Origin: Burkholderiales bacterium | GTDB taxonomy: Bacteria; Pseudomonadota; Gammaproteobacteria; Burkholderiales; Burkholderiaceae_C | DNA: 29,017 bases | Assembly (NCBI GenBank): GCA_025352345.1 | Contig: JANXTP010000129.1 | Coordinates: 1-29,017, forward strand | Direction: 5' to 3' | Shown: positions 8,356-16,013 of the stretch, in pieces | Layout: every line of letters starts with the position of its first letter | How positions within the stretch are numbered: position 1 is the stretch's first letter | Made by a program: the position numbers and the translations under genes | The notes under the pieces: model-generated | The model's database searches: none | What the model was told of the DNA's origin: nothing | The model's input: the letters and a program-made list of their open reading frames with translations, nothing else

Positions 8356-8787
8356 CTACTTCGGTTTGAGCAGCCGGGTCGTTCGCGCCAGGGCCGCCAG
8401 CGTTTCGTCGCTGACATGGTGTTCCATGCCTTCGGCATCTGCTTCGGATGTCGAATCGCTGACGCCGATCGCGCGCAGGAATTCACGCACGACGGCATGC
8501 CGATGCCGGGACGCAGCAGCCACCGCCTCACCGCGTTCGGTCAGGAAAATCGAGCGGTACGGGAGGCTTTCGAGCAGCCCGGCCACTTGCAAACGGTTCA
8601 CCACTTTGGACGCTGTCGCGGCCGAGACACCAAGATGCGCAGCCAGATCGGTCAGGCGCGCTTCACCGGTCGCGGCAATCAGGTCGCCCACCAGCTCGAC
8701 GTAGTCCTCGGCGGCTTCGTTCCGATGCGCCTCGCGCATGCGCAGGAAGGCCGCCGCGCGCCGTTTCGGCTCCGTCACCTCCGACAT
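8356..8787 (-). CDS. mntR: MntR-like manganese-responsive transcriptional regulator (DtxR family)
   Basis: This is a 143-residue cytoplasmic repressor that binds DNA with Mn(II) and shuts down manganese uptake. The winged-helix DNA-binding region is LTDLAAHLGVSAATASKVVNRLQ followed by the wing YRSIFLTERGE. The dimer and metal region contains ASRHRHAVVREFLRAIGV and EADAEGMEHHVSDETL, with the His/Glu/Asp residues expected of MntR. I chose ATG 8787 (MSEVTEPKRR) because GGAAGGG lies nine bases upstream; the open frame extends to 8871 but lacks such a site. It is convergent with sitABCD and is its probable regulator through the palindrome at 4690-4701. I see no equivalent palindrome before mntR itself. 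Confidence 0.9.
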   Translation of the reverse strand: MSEVTEPKRRAAAFLRMREAHRNEAAEDYVELVGDLIAATGEARLTDLAAHLGVSAATASKVVNRLQVAGLLESLPYRSIFLTERGEAVAAASRHRHAVVREFLRAIGVSDSTSEADAEGMEHHVSDETLAALARTTRLLKPK

Positions 8788-8890
8788 CGCGCTGATCCCT
8801 TCCATTCGGTTTGACACATGGGTCGGCAAAGGCTCCCGGCCGACGGCGTCATCGGCACGGGAGCAACGCATGCCGCCACGATAGCGCGTG

Positions 8891-9769
8891 TCACGCTGCG
8901 CGCCACAGGGCGTCGGCCACCACCCCGGCGAACACCGCCAGCCCCAGCGAGTGGTTGAGCCGGAAGGCGCGGAAGCAGCCCTCGCGCGATCGGTTGCGGA
9001 TCAGCGTGAAATGCCAGCCGGCCAGGGTTGCGGCGGTGGCGATCCCGGCGAAGTAGGCCGTGCCCAGGCCCAGATGCACCCCGATGGCGGCCCACACCGC
9101 GAGGTAGGCCGCATAGAACGCCATCACCGCCGCCACATCGAAGCGCCCCAGCGTGATCGCCGAGGTGCGGATGCCGATCTTCAGGTCATCGTCACGGTCG
9201 ACCATCGCGTATTCGGTGTCGTAGGCCAGCACCCAGCACAGGTTGCCGAGCAGCAGTCCCCAGGCGACCCCAGGCACCTCGCCGCGCACGGCCGAATACG
9301 CCATCGGGATGCCGAAGCTGAACGCGACGCCCAGCACGGCCTGCGGCATCGAGAAGAAGCGTTTGGTGTACGGGTAGATCAGCGTCACCGCAAGTGCCGC
9401 CACGCTCCACAGCACCGTCGCGAGGTTGGTCGTCAGCACCAGCAGGAAGGCGGTGAAGGCCAGCGCCGCGCCGAAAGCCAGCGCCTCGCGTGGGCTGATT
9501 GCGCCGCGTGTCACCGGGCGCTCGGCGGTGCGCTTCACATGCCGATCGAACTCACGGTCGGCGACGTCGTTGACGCAGCATCCGGCGCTGCGCATCAGCA
9601 CCGTGCCCAGCATGAACACGGCCAGCAGGCGCCAGCCCGGAAAGCCGCCTGCCCCGAGCCACAGCGCCGACAGCGTCGGCCACAGCAGCAAATAGCTGCC
9701 CGCGGGCCGGTTCCAGCGGATCAGGTCGAGGTACAGCGACAGCCGGGAGGAGGCGGGCAACGAAGGCAT
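8891..9769 (-). CDS. ubiA: 4-hydroxybenzoate polyprenyltransferase UbiA
   Basis: This integral membrane prenyltransferase attaches the polyprenyl chain to 4-hydroxybenzoate in ubiquinone synthesis. The first Asp-rich motif is CVNDVADREFDRHVKRT and the second is LAYDTEYAMVDRDDDLKIG, both intact for Mg-diphosphate binding. Seven to nine hydrophobic segments fill the rest. ATG 9769 gives 292 residues; GTG 9784 lies five codons upstream and cannot be excluded, as neither has a clear ribosome binding site. It lies 57-72 bases downstream of the metH module and about 100 bases upstream of mntR on the same strand. That spacing is loose enough that co-transcription is uncertain. Confidence 0.95.
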   Translation of the reverse strand: MPSLPASSRLSLYLDLIRWNRPAGSYLLLWPTLSALWLGAGGFPGWRLLAVFMLGTVLMRSAGCCVNDVADREFDRHVKRTAERPVTRGAISPREALAFGAALAFTAFLLVLTTNLATVLWSVAALAVTLIYPYTKRFFSMPQAVLGVAFSFGIPMAYSAVRGEVPGVAWGLLLGNLCWVLAYDTEYAMVDRDDDLKIGIRTSAITLGRFDVAAVMAFYAAYLAVWAAIGVHLGLGTAYFAGIATAATLAGWHFTLIRNRSREGCFRAFRLNHSLGLAVFAGVVADALWRAA

Positions 9770-9841
9770 CCCGCAGATTGTCACGGCGCGCGGCCAGGCC
9801 CCGACCCGGGCCGAAGTCTCCGGCAGTCGCTGGTGTTCGGC

Positions 9842-10894
9842 TCAGGCCACCTGCAGCGCGCTGAACAGCCCGGCCGCATCGCAGCAACGGGGGCTGTACC
9901 GGCCCACCCGCTGTGCGATCTCGGCGATGTGCGCCGGCGTCGTACCGCAGCAGCCCCCGGCGATGTTCAGGAAGCCGCTCTTCGCGAATTCCTCGACCAG
10001 TCGGCCGGTGATCTCGGGCGTTTCGTCGAAGCCGGTGTCGCTCATCGGGTTGGGCAGCCCGGCGTTCGGGTAGCAGCTGATGAAGGTGTCGCCGGCCACC
10101 TTCGAGAGCTCTTCGATGTAGGGCCGCATCAGCGTCGCACCGAGCGCGCAGTTCAGGCCGATGGCCAGTGGCCGTGCGTGGCGCACGCTGTGCCAGAAGG
10201 CGGTCACCGTCTGCCCCGACAAGATGCGACCCGACGCGTCGGTGACGGTGCCGGAGATGATCACCGGCAGTCGCTCGCCGGTGGCCTCCATCAACTCGTC
10301 GAGTGCGAAGATGGCCGCCTTCGCGTTCAGCGTGTCGAAGATGGTTTCGACCAAGAACAAATCGCAGCCGCCTTCGAGCAGCCCCGAGGCCTGTTCCAGG
10401 TACGAGACCTTCAGCTCGTCGAAGCTCACGTTGCGTGCCGCCGGGTCGTTGACATCGGGGCTGATGCTCGCGGTGCGTGGCGTGGGGCCCAGCGCGCCGG
10501 CGGCGAAGCGCGGCTTGTCGGGCGTGCTGTAACGCTGGCACGACGCCCGCGCCAGCTGAGCTGCCACCACGTTCATCTCGCGCGCCACCGAGGCCAGGCC
10601 GTAGTCGTCCTGCGCGACGCGGGTCGAGCCGAAGGTGTTGGTCTCGATGATGTCGGCACCCGCGGCCAGGTACTGGTCGTGGATTTCCGAGATCACATCG
10701 GGCCGGGTGAACAGCAGCAACTCGTTGTTGCCCTTCAGGTCCTTGGGGTGGTCCTTGAAGCGCTCACCGCGGTAATCGGCCTCGCCCAGCTTGTAGCGTT
10801 GGATCATCGTGCCCATCGCGCCGTCGAGGATCACGATGCGCTGGCGGAGCAGTGCGGGCAGTTCGGCGCCGCGGGTGTAGGGCTGAGGGGTCAT
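9842..10894 (-). CDS. metH: Methionine synthase N-terminal module (homocysteine S-methyltransferase domain)
   Basis: This 350-residue protein matches only the homocysteine-binding barrel of cobalamin-dependent MetH. It shows RIVILDGAMGTMIQRYKL near the start, then TNTFGSTRVAQDDYGL and GALGPTPRTASISPDV. The zinc ligands are Cys249 (GLNCALG) and Cys315-Cys316 (GGCCGTTP), close to Cys247/310/311 of E. coli MetH as I recall them. The pterin, cobalamin and reactivation domains are absent, and no gene for them lies in this window. Burkholderiales often encode MetH as two proteins, so this is probably a natural split, with the partner elsewhere, not a truncation. A TAAAAT -10-like element lies only seven bases before the ATG. 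Confidence 0.92.
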   Translation of the reverse strand: MTPQPYTRGAELPALLRQRIVILDGAMGTMIQRYKLGEADYRGERFKDHPKDLKGNNELLLFTRPDVISEIHDQYLAAGADIIETNTFGSTRVAQDDYGLASVAREMNVVAAQLARASCQRYSTPDKPRFAAGALGPTPRTASISPDVNDPAARNVSFDELKVSYLEQASGLLEGGCDLFLVETIFDTLNAKAAIFALDELMEATGERLPVIISGTVTDASGRILSGQTVTAFWHSVRHARPLAIGLNCALGATLMRPYIEELSKVAGDTFISCYPNAGLPNPMSDTGFDETPEITGRLVEEFAKSGFLNIAGGCCGTTPAHIAEIAQRVGRYSPRCCDAAGLFSALQVA

Positions 10895-10901
10895 ACCCTC
10901 A

Positions 10902-10907
10902 ATTTTA
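10902..10907 (-). promoter_or_regulatory. Possible -10 element of the metH module
   Basis: On the minus strand TAAAAT lies seven bases before the ATG at 10894. It is the best -10 match in the 46-base gap. No good -35 is visible 16-18 bases upstream. Used as a promoter, it would start transcription at or near the start codon, giving a leaderless or nearly leaderless mRNA. Confidence 0.3.
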
Positions 10908-10940
10908 AGAACGATGCTCGAAATCGGCGCCCGCGACGAT

Positions 10941-13040
10941 TCAAACCAGTTCGGCCGCGCAGGTTTCCTTGAACAGCGACGAGCGGAAGTTCATCGTTCG
11001 CGGGCCGACATCGTCCATCGCCCACAGCGCCAGCGCCTTGGCTGACATCGGCTTGGCGAACAGGAAGCCCTGCAACTGGTCGCAGCCGAACTCCCGCAGG
11101 ATGCGGTTCTGGCCTTCGGTCTCGACGCCTTCGGCCACCACTTTCAGGTCCAGCGACTTGGCCAGGTTGATGACGGCCGAGGCGACCTTGCGTGCGTCCT
11201 CGCTGGTTTCCAGGTCGAGCACGAAGCTGCGGTCGATCTTCAGCTCGCTGGTCGGCAGTTTGCGCAGGTAAGACAGGCTGGAATGGCCGGTGCCGAAATC
11301 GTCGATCGAAATGCTGACACCCAGCTGCGTCAAACGGTTGAAGATCGCGATCGTGCCTTCGGTGTCTTCCATCGCCACCGATTCGGTGATCTCACAGGTC
11401 AGCAGGCCGGGGTTCACGTCGTGCTCCCGCAACGCGCGCCCGATGCGCTCGACCAGATCGGGCTGGCGCAGCTGGTGCACCGACAGGTTGATCGCCACCC
11501 GCATGCGCAGCCCGCCGTCGCGCCAGGCGTGGATCTGCCGGCACACCTCGTCGATCAGCCAGTTGCCCAGCGAGCCGATCAGGCCGTAGCGCTCGGCGAT
11601 CGGAATGAAAAGGGTCGGGCTGACCATGCCCAGCTTCCGGTGCTGCCAGCGCATCAACGCCTCGGCGCCGGTGATCTCGCCGGTCGGCGCGTGGATCTTT
11701 GGTTGGTAGTACAGCTCAAGCTCGCCTTGTGCCAGCGCGCGCCGCAGGTCGCGCAGCAGCTCGGTCTGTTCGCGCAGGCCGCTGACCATGCGCGCCTCGA
11801 AGAAGCAGTAAGTTGCACCGCCGCTGGCCTTGGCGACACGCATCGCCGCATCGGCGTGTGCGATCAAGGTCGACAGCGCGCCGTGCTGCGGGTACATCAC
11901 GATGCCGATGGAGCTGGTCACGATCGCCTCGCGACCGTCGATGCGGCACGGCAGGCAAGTCGATGCCAGCGCGCGGGTCGCCATGCCAGAGGCGTCTTCG
12001 ACGCTCGGGTTGTCGGGCATCAGCAGCAGGAATTCATCGCCACCGAGCCGCGCCACCATGTGGGTTTGCGCCAGGCTGCGCAGTCGGGCTGCAATCTCGC
12101 GCAGCACCCGGTCGCCCGCGCGGTGCCCGAAGGACTCGTTGATCGGCTTGAAGCCATCGAGGTTGACCAGCAGCAACGCCACCCGACCTTGCGCCACATC
12201 GGCGCGCCGCGTCGCCTGCGCGAGCGTGCCTTCGAAGATCTGCCGGTTAGGCAGCTCGGTCAGCGGGTCGCGCAGCGACTGCGTCTGCAGCTCGCCTTTC
12301 GCGCGCTGCAGCGAGTCGCGCCAGCGCGCTTCCAGCTGCGACAACAGCAGCAACATCGACAGCAAGGCGATCGAGCCGACGGTGACCAGCACCGCCATGC
12401 CGTCGGCGGGCACACGGTCACGCCAGGCAGATGAGGTTTGCACATCGAGCCCGGCCGCACCCAGCACCAGACCTTGCGACACGACGATCGCCGTGGCCAG
12501 AAGCAGCGCCGACACGGCCTGCCCCACCATCAGGTGACGCGGTGCACGAATGCGCACTTCGGCATGCAGCCACAAGCCACAGCCACAACCGAGGCCCGCG
12601 ACGATCCATGCCGCCCCTACCGCAGGCCAGGGCCCTGTGATGCCGGGCCGCAGGCCGAGCGCCTCCACGAACAAGACCTGAGCGACCACCATGCCGCACG
12701 CCAACAGGCCAGCGCCAACCAGGCAGCGCCTCGCAGCGGTGGCCCGGCGGCAAGCCACGGCCAGACTCAAAGAGGAAAACATCGCGGCGACGAGCCAGAC
12801 GCCGACGCTCAGCCAGGGGTGGTAGCCCACGGCATAGGGAAGATTGAGCTTGTCAATGCCCATCACCTGAGCTGACCACAGGCCGGTGGCAAAAGCCACC
12901 GAGGCGCCAGCCAGCCAGCCGAAGGCCGGCCGGTCCAGCCTCGATTCGAGGCGCTTGACCAGATCGAGCATGGCGAACGCCGCCAGGAAGGCCAGCACGC
13001 AGCCCAAGGCAGTGACGGATGGCGCGAATGCTTCGGTCAT
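10941..13040 (-). CDS. Membrane GGDEF-EAL protein with degenerate MHYT-like sensor domain
   Basis: This 699-residue cyclic-di-GMP enzyme is anchored by about seven N-terminal membrane segments (residues 1-245). That region has three internal repeats resembling an MHYT sensor, but the Met-His pairs are replaced by Ala57-Gln58, Ala120-Gln121 and Ser188-Gln189. The GGDEF domain follows (signature GGDEF at 333-337, with LDGFKPINESFGHRAGD upstream). The RxxD inhibitory site just before the signature is missing (AQTHMVARLGGDEF). The EAL domain keeps its key motifs: EAL at 460-462, NLS, TCEITES, IDDFGTGHSSL, KIDRSF, VAEGVET and LQGFLFAKP. Phosphodiesterase activity is therefore likely, with diguanylate cyclase activity or GTP-regulated control possible. 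The downstream metH module is 46 bases away on the same strand. Confidence 0.92.
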   Translation of the reverse strand: MTEAFAPSVTALGCVLAFLAAFAMLDLVKRLESRLDRPAFGWLAGASVAFATGLWSAQVMGIDKLNLPYAVGYHPWLSVGVWLVAAMFSSLSLAVACRRATAARRCLVGAGLLACGMVVAQVLFVEALGLRPGITGPWPAVGAAWIVAGLGCGCGLWLHAEVRIRAPRHLMVGQAVSALLLATAIVVSQGLVLGAAGLDVQTSSAWRDRVPADGMAVLVTVGSIALLSMLLLLSQLEARWRDSLQRAKGELQTQSLRDPLTELPNRQIFEGTLAQATRRADVAQGRVALLLVNLDGFKPINESFGHRAGDRVLREIAARLRSLAQTHMVARLGGDEFLLLMPDNPSVEDASGMATRALASTCLPCRIDGREAIVTSSIGIVMYPQHGALSTLIAHADAAMRVAKASGGATYCFFEARMVSGLREQTELLRDLRRALAQGELELYYQPKIHAPTGEITGAEALMRWQHRKLGMVSPTLFIPIAERYGLIGSLGNWLIDEVCRQIHAWRDGGLRMRVAINLSVHQLRQPDLVERIGRALREHDVNPGLLTCEITESVAMEDTEGTIAIFNRLTQLGVSISIDDFGTGHSSLSYLRKLPTSELKIDRSFVLDLETSEDARKVASAVINLAKSLDLKVVAEGVETEGQNRILREFGCDQLQGFLFAKPMSAKALALWAMDDVGPRTMNFRSSLFKETCAAELV

Positions 13041-13099
13041 CCGTCGGTATCGGCATTGCCCCCGTTGACTTGAGGCGAGCCGACCCGAGACCCGGCTGG

Positions 13100-13384
13100 T
13101 CAGTGCATGACCACCGGCTGATGCATCAGCGACGCAAAGCGTTCAAGGTAGTCGTCCATTTCCTCTTGCGTCGGCCCGGCGGGGCGCGTCTCGATCAGCG
13201 CGGCGACGCCATCCTTGAAGCTTTGCGCCATCGCACCTTCGATGAAGATTTCCTTGCGCGCGAACTTGTCGACGATCTCGTAGCCGCCACGCGTGAGCGT
13301 GTCGCTGGTTTCCGGCAGCGCGGCATCGGCCGGCACGTCGAACTGCACCACGACGAAACTGTCCGAGTTGTAGAGCATGTGCAT
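13100..13384 (-). CDS. DUF3567 family small protein
   Basis: This 94-residue protein, without membrane segments or signal peptide, has the DUF3567 pattern seen in Burkholderiales: MLYNSDSFVVVQFD at the N-terminus, GGYEIVDKFARKEIFIEG in the middle and YLERFASLMHQPVVMH at the end. The function is unknown. The ATG at 13384 has AGGAG seven bases upstream, so the start is well supported. It lies between the DUF3108 gene (115 bases upstream) and the GGDEF-EAL gene (59 bases downstream), all on the minus strand. No convincing promoter is visible in the 115-base gap. Confidence 0.85.
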   Translation of the reverse strand: MHMLYNSDSFVVVQFDVPADAALPETSDTLTRGGYEIVDKFARKEIFIEGAMAQSFKDGVAALIETRPAGPTQEEMDDYLERFASLMHQPVVMH

Positions 13385-13499
13385 CGGGGAACTCCTGAAG
13401 GCGGCAAGCGTGCGCAGAGGGATCTACGCAGGAAGCATTCCCGCAGATGACTCAAGTGGGTCTGGCCGCGCGGGTTTCAAGCTGCCCTGCTCAAGGCGT

Positions 13500-14624
13500 T
13501 TAAGGCCGGGTGTGCAGCTCACGCAGCACCAGGTCCAACGCACCGTCGGAATCACCCTGTGTCAGCCGCGCACGTACCGGCAGGTAATGGCGCTTCGGGT
13601 CCAGCCAGACTTCGGCCAGCGTGTCCCTGGCGGAGCGCGGCGTGCGCGTGAACTTGACGGTCTGCAACGCGCCTGACGGCGTGTCGATGGTTTCGGCGCC
13701 GCTGGAGTGCAGATCCCAGATGTCCACATCGCCTCGTGCGCCGGCGATGTAGAGCACCACGTCGCCACCCGCGGCCGCCAGCTTGGGTTCGCCGGCCAGC
13801 ACGGCGGGCAACTGAATCATCCAGCTCAGGCGGTCTTGCGATCCGGCGGCCAGCGCGTACTCATCGCGCGGCCCCGAGAAGGTGATCTTGCCTGCCTCGC
13901 GCTGGAAATTTGCCGCCCGCGCCGCCTTGCGCGCGCGCTGGTCGGTGAAGCGCGTCGGCGCCAGGCCAGCGGTGTCGAACCCGCCCTGGCTGATCTGCGT
14001 CAGCAGTGTGAAGCCCGCGATGCTGGCTTCCAGGCGCGCTTCGTAGTGCCCGTTGACCGGCCGCCAGCTGAGCTCCCCGGTGCCTGACAGCCCGCCGCGC
14101 CGAATCTCGTATTCGATGGTCGTCACCGGTGGAATCCGGGTCTTGTATACCGGCACCGGTCGTTCTGGCTGACGCAGCGATGGCGAGTCGGGCGCTGCCG
14201 TTGAAGCCGCCACTGGAGCCGAGGGCGGCGTCACCGTCGCCTGTGTGGCCTCCACAGGCAAGGCCTGCGCGGGGGTGGCTGGCTCGGCGGGTCCGGTGCT
14301 CGATGGGCCTGCCGCCGATACGGGAGCGGTGCTGGCGACGCGCACCGCCGGCCGCGCTTTTTTCGGCACCGGCTGCGCGGTGGTCGGCTCGATCAGGGTG
14401 TCGACAAGCGCTGCCCGCACCGGCTCGACTGCTGGCAACGCGATCTGCCGCACCTGAACGGGTGTCGCGATCGGCAGCGCGGCATAGGCCGGTGTCTGCA
14501 GCCCGCCCAGCGGCACACCATCGAGCACGCAGCCGTGCACAGCTGCGGCGATCAGCGTCAGCGCCAGCAACACACGGGCGGGCGGACGGCCACGTGGCAG
14601 CGTTGCGGAGGATTCAGGGTGCAT
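13500..14624 (-). CDS. DUF3108 domain envelope protein
   Basis: This is a predicted envelope protein of 374 residues with a single N-terminal hydrophobic segment (VLLALTLIAAAVHG) after a basic start, so it is exported or membrane-anchored. A long Ala/Pro/Val/Thr-rich linker (about residues 50-170) resembles TonB-type periplasm-spanning spacers. The C-terminal domain (about 180-374) starts at RIPPVTTIEYEIRRGGLSG and contains GFTLLTQISQGGFDTAGLAPTRF-type blocks and AEVWLDPKRHYLPVRARL, the DUF3108 beta-rich fold. Its function is not known to me. I chose ATG 14624; the frame is open to 14711, but the extra residues would put an uncharged Ser/Pro/His run before the signal. It is divergent from the protease gene at 14826. 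Confidence 0.82.
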   Translation of the reverse strand: MHPESSATLPRGRPPARVLLALTLIAAAVHGCVLDGVPLGGLQTPAYAALPIATPVQVRQIALPAVEPVRAALVDTLIEPTTAQPVPKKARPAVRVASTAPVSAAGPSSTGPAEPATPAQALPVEATQATVTPPSAPVAASTAAPDSPSLRQPERPVPVYKTRIPPVTTIEYEIRRGGLSGTGELSWRPVNGHYEARLEASIAGFTLLTQISQGGFDTAGLAPTRFTDQRARKAARAANFQREAGKITFSGPRDEYALAAGSQDRLSWMIQLPAVLAGEPKLAAAGGDVVLYIAGARGDVDIWDLHSSGAETIDTPSGALQTVKFTRTPRSARDTLAEVWLDPKRHYLPVRARLTQGDSDGALDLVLRELHTRP

Positions 14625-14762
14625 GGGGTGCGGGTGCGTCGAGAATGGAAGGATGGAGGGCAGCGAGCTCGTTGTCTGTGCAGGTTCCTTGCAGCACCTG
14701 CCCGCCGTCACGGTTCATCGCACCATACCCATGAAACTCGCCGACCCCTGGAATGGTTTACA

Positions 14763-14784
14763 CGAAGGGCTGGATCGCCCTTCG
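14763..14784. promoter_or_regulatory. Strong inverted repeat in a divergent intergenic region
   Basis: CGAAGGGC (14763-14770) and GCCCTTCG (14777-14784) form perfect 8-base arms around a six-base loop. It lies in the 201-base gap between the divergent DUF3108 and protease genes, about 40 bases before the protease start. It could be an operator or an mRNA leader hairpin. No T-run follows. A weaker repeat, GCAGGT/ACCTGC, lies at 14680-14701. The rest of this gap shows no promoter I can defend. Confidence 0.45.
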
Positions 14785-14825
14785 GCAGGCGCCGCCAACT
14801 CGCATCATTGTCGGGCGCCGCGCCG

Positions 14826-15314
14826 ATGAGCCAAGAACTGCCGCGCACCTTCAAGGTGATCACGCTGTGGCTGCTGTTGGGCCTGGTGCTGTTTCTCGGT
14901 GTTCAGTGGTGGCTGCACCAGCAGCAGCGCACCCGCTTCCACAGCGACGGTGATGTGATCGAGATCGCGCGCGGCGCCGATGGTCATTACCACTGGCCGG
15001 GTCGCATCAACGGGCGACAGGTCGATTTCCTGGTCGACACCGGTGCCACCTCGACCGCGATCTCGACGGCACTCGCGCGCGAGCTCCAACTCGATGCGCT
15101 GGGCTCGGTGCAGTCGAACACCGCCGGTGGCGTGGTGTCCGGCCAGGTGGTGCGGGCTGATGTGGCGCTGGACGGCGGCGTCGCTGCGGAGCGCTTGCAC
15201 ATCACCGCACTGCCCGGCCTCGGTGAGCGCCCGTTGCTCGGCATGGACGTGCTCGGGCGCCTGCGTTGGGCGCAGGACGCCGGTGTGCTGCGCATCGAGT
15301 TGCGGCAGCCGTGA
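14826..15314 (+). CDS. Membrane-anchored retropepsin-like aspartic protease (TIGR02281-type)
   Basis: This 162-residue protein has one N-terminal membrane segment (about residues 12-30, VITLWLLLGLVLFLGVQWW). The aspartic protease domain follows: the active-site motif FLVDTGATSTAIS with Asp71, and the later hydrophobic-Gly block LLGMDVLGRLRW. Single-domain retroviral-type proteases of this clan act as dimers; the bacterial substrate is not known to me. The orientation suggests the catalytic domain is periplasmic. The start ATG 14826 places the membrane segment near the N-terminus; the frame is open further upstream but without a good start. phaM begins 87 bases downstream on the same strand, so it may head the following operon, though a separate promoter is possible. 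Confidence 0.85.
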   Translation: MSQELPRTFKVITLWLLLGLVLFLGVQWWLHQQQRTRFHSDGDVIEIARGADGHYHWPGRINGRQVDFLVDTGATSTAISTALARELQLDALGSVQSNTAGGVVSGQVVRADVALDGGVAAERLHITALPGLGERPLLGMDVLGRLRWAQDAGVLRIELRQP

Positions 15315-15401
15315 CCGCTGGTGTGGATGCTGCCCTGTGCTGAGCGCGAGCGTGTGCCCGAGGGGCACAATCCATCGTCAGCGCGACCAGGAGCCCTCCT
15401 C

Positions 15402-16013
15402 ATGACCGACATCCCCGCCTTCACGTCTTTCGCCCCTGGGTTCGAATTCCTGCAGGGCCTGGTGAAGAACGCTGGCGCAGCGCTACCGGGCATGGGTCAG
15501 TGGGTCGCGCCGACGCTGAACCCGGAGGAGCTCGACAAGCGCATCCAGGAGCTGAAAACGGTGCAGTTCTGGCTCGAACAGAACGCGCGGATGTTGGGCG
15601 CGACGATCCAGGCGCTCGAGGTGCAGAAGATGACCTTGACGACGCTGCAGACGATGAATGTGCAGATGGGCGATTTGCGCGATGCGTTGACGATCCGCAT
15701 GCCGACCGCGGCGGCTGCGGCTGCAGATGCCAGCGCCGCCGCGTCGGCCGATGCGAAACCCGCCGTCGACCCGATGCAGTGGTGGGGCGCGCTGACCCAG
15801 CAGTTCAGCGAGTTGGCGGCCAACGCGCTGAAGGACGGTGCAGCCGACGCCGCGGCGCTGGTGGCTTCGACGGCCAAAGTGCCGAAGACCTCGTCTGCGT
15901 CGACCTCAAGCCCGCACGCCGACAAGAAGGCGACCGTCCGCAAGCCTCGTTCAGGCACCGCCGCCGCGCCCAAGCGCGCCGCCCGAAAGCCGTCTGCGCG
16001 CGCGCCGCGATGA
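15402..16013 (+). CDS. phaM: PhaM family PHB granule-associated regulatory protein
   Basis: This is a phasin-like protein of 203 residues. In Ralstonia, PhaM binds the surface of polyhydroxybutyrate granules, activates PHB synthase PhaC and ties granules to the nucleoid. The N-terminal part matches this family: the start with FxxGFEFLQGLV, then LNPEELDKRIQELKTVQFWLEQN and LGATIQALEVQKMTLTTLQ. A long Ala-rich helix (about 105-125) follows. The C-terminus is strongly basic (KKATVRKPRS, PKRAARKPSARAPR), as expected for DNA contact. AGGAG lies shortly upstream of ATG 15402 and supports the start. The stop overlaps the next gene as ATGA. phaC, phaA and phaB are not in the window. Confidence 0.88.
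   Translation: MTDIPAFTSFAPGFEFLQGLVKNAGAALPGMGQWVAPTLNPEELDKRIQELKTVQFWLEQNARMLGATIQALEVQKMTLTTLQTMNVQMGDLRDALTIRMPTAAAAAADASAAASADAKPAVDPMQWWGALTQQFSELAANALKDGAADAAALVASTAKVPKTSSASTSSPHADKKATVRKPRSGTAAAPKRAARKPSARAPR

Noticed and set aside
8788..8871. Longer N-terminus of mntR starting at 8871
   Set aside because: The extra 28 residues do not resemble the family, and ATG 8787 has a good ribosome binding site (GGAAGGG).
9842..10894. metH module as a truncated pseudogene
   Set aside because: The protein ends cleanly after the barrel with all zinc ligands kept, and split MetH proteins are known in Burkholderiales.
8888..10972. Very long plus-strand open frame (about 690 codons) opposite ubiA and metH
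   Set aside because: It is antisense to two well-recognised enzymes and reads a Arg/Gln/His/Ala-rich sequence typical of a shadow frame in high-G+C DNA.
11283..12434. Plus-strand open frame inside the GGDEF-EAL gene
   Set aside because: It lies wholly antisense to intact GGDEF and EAL motifs and has no start signal or domain.
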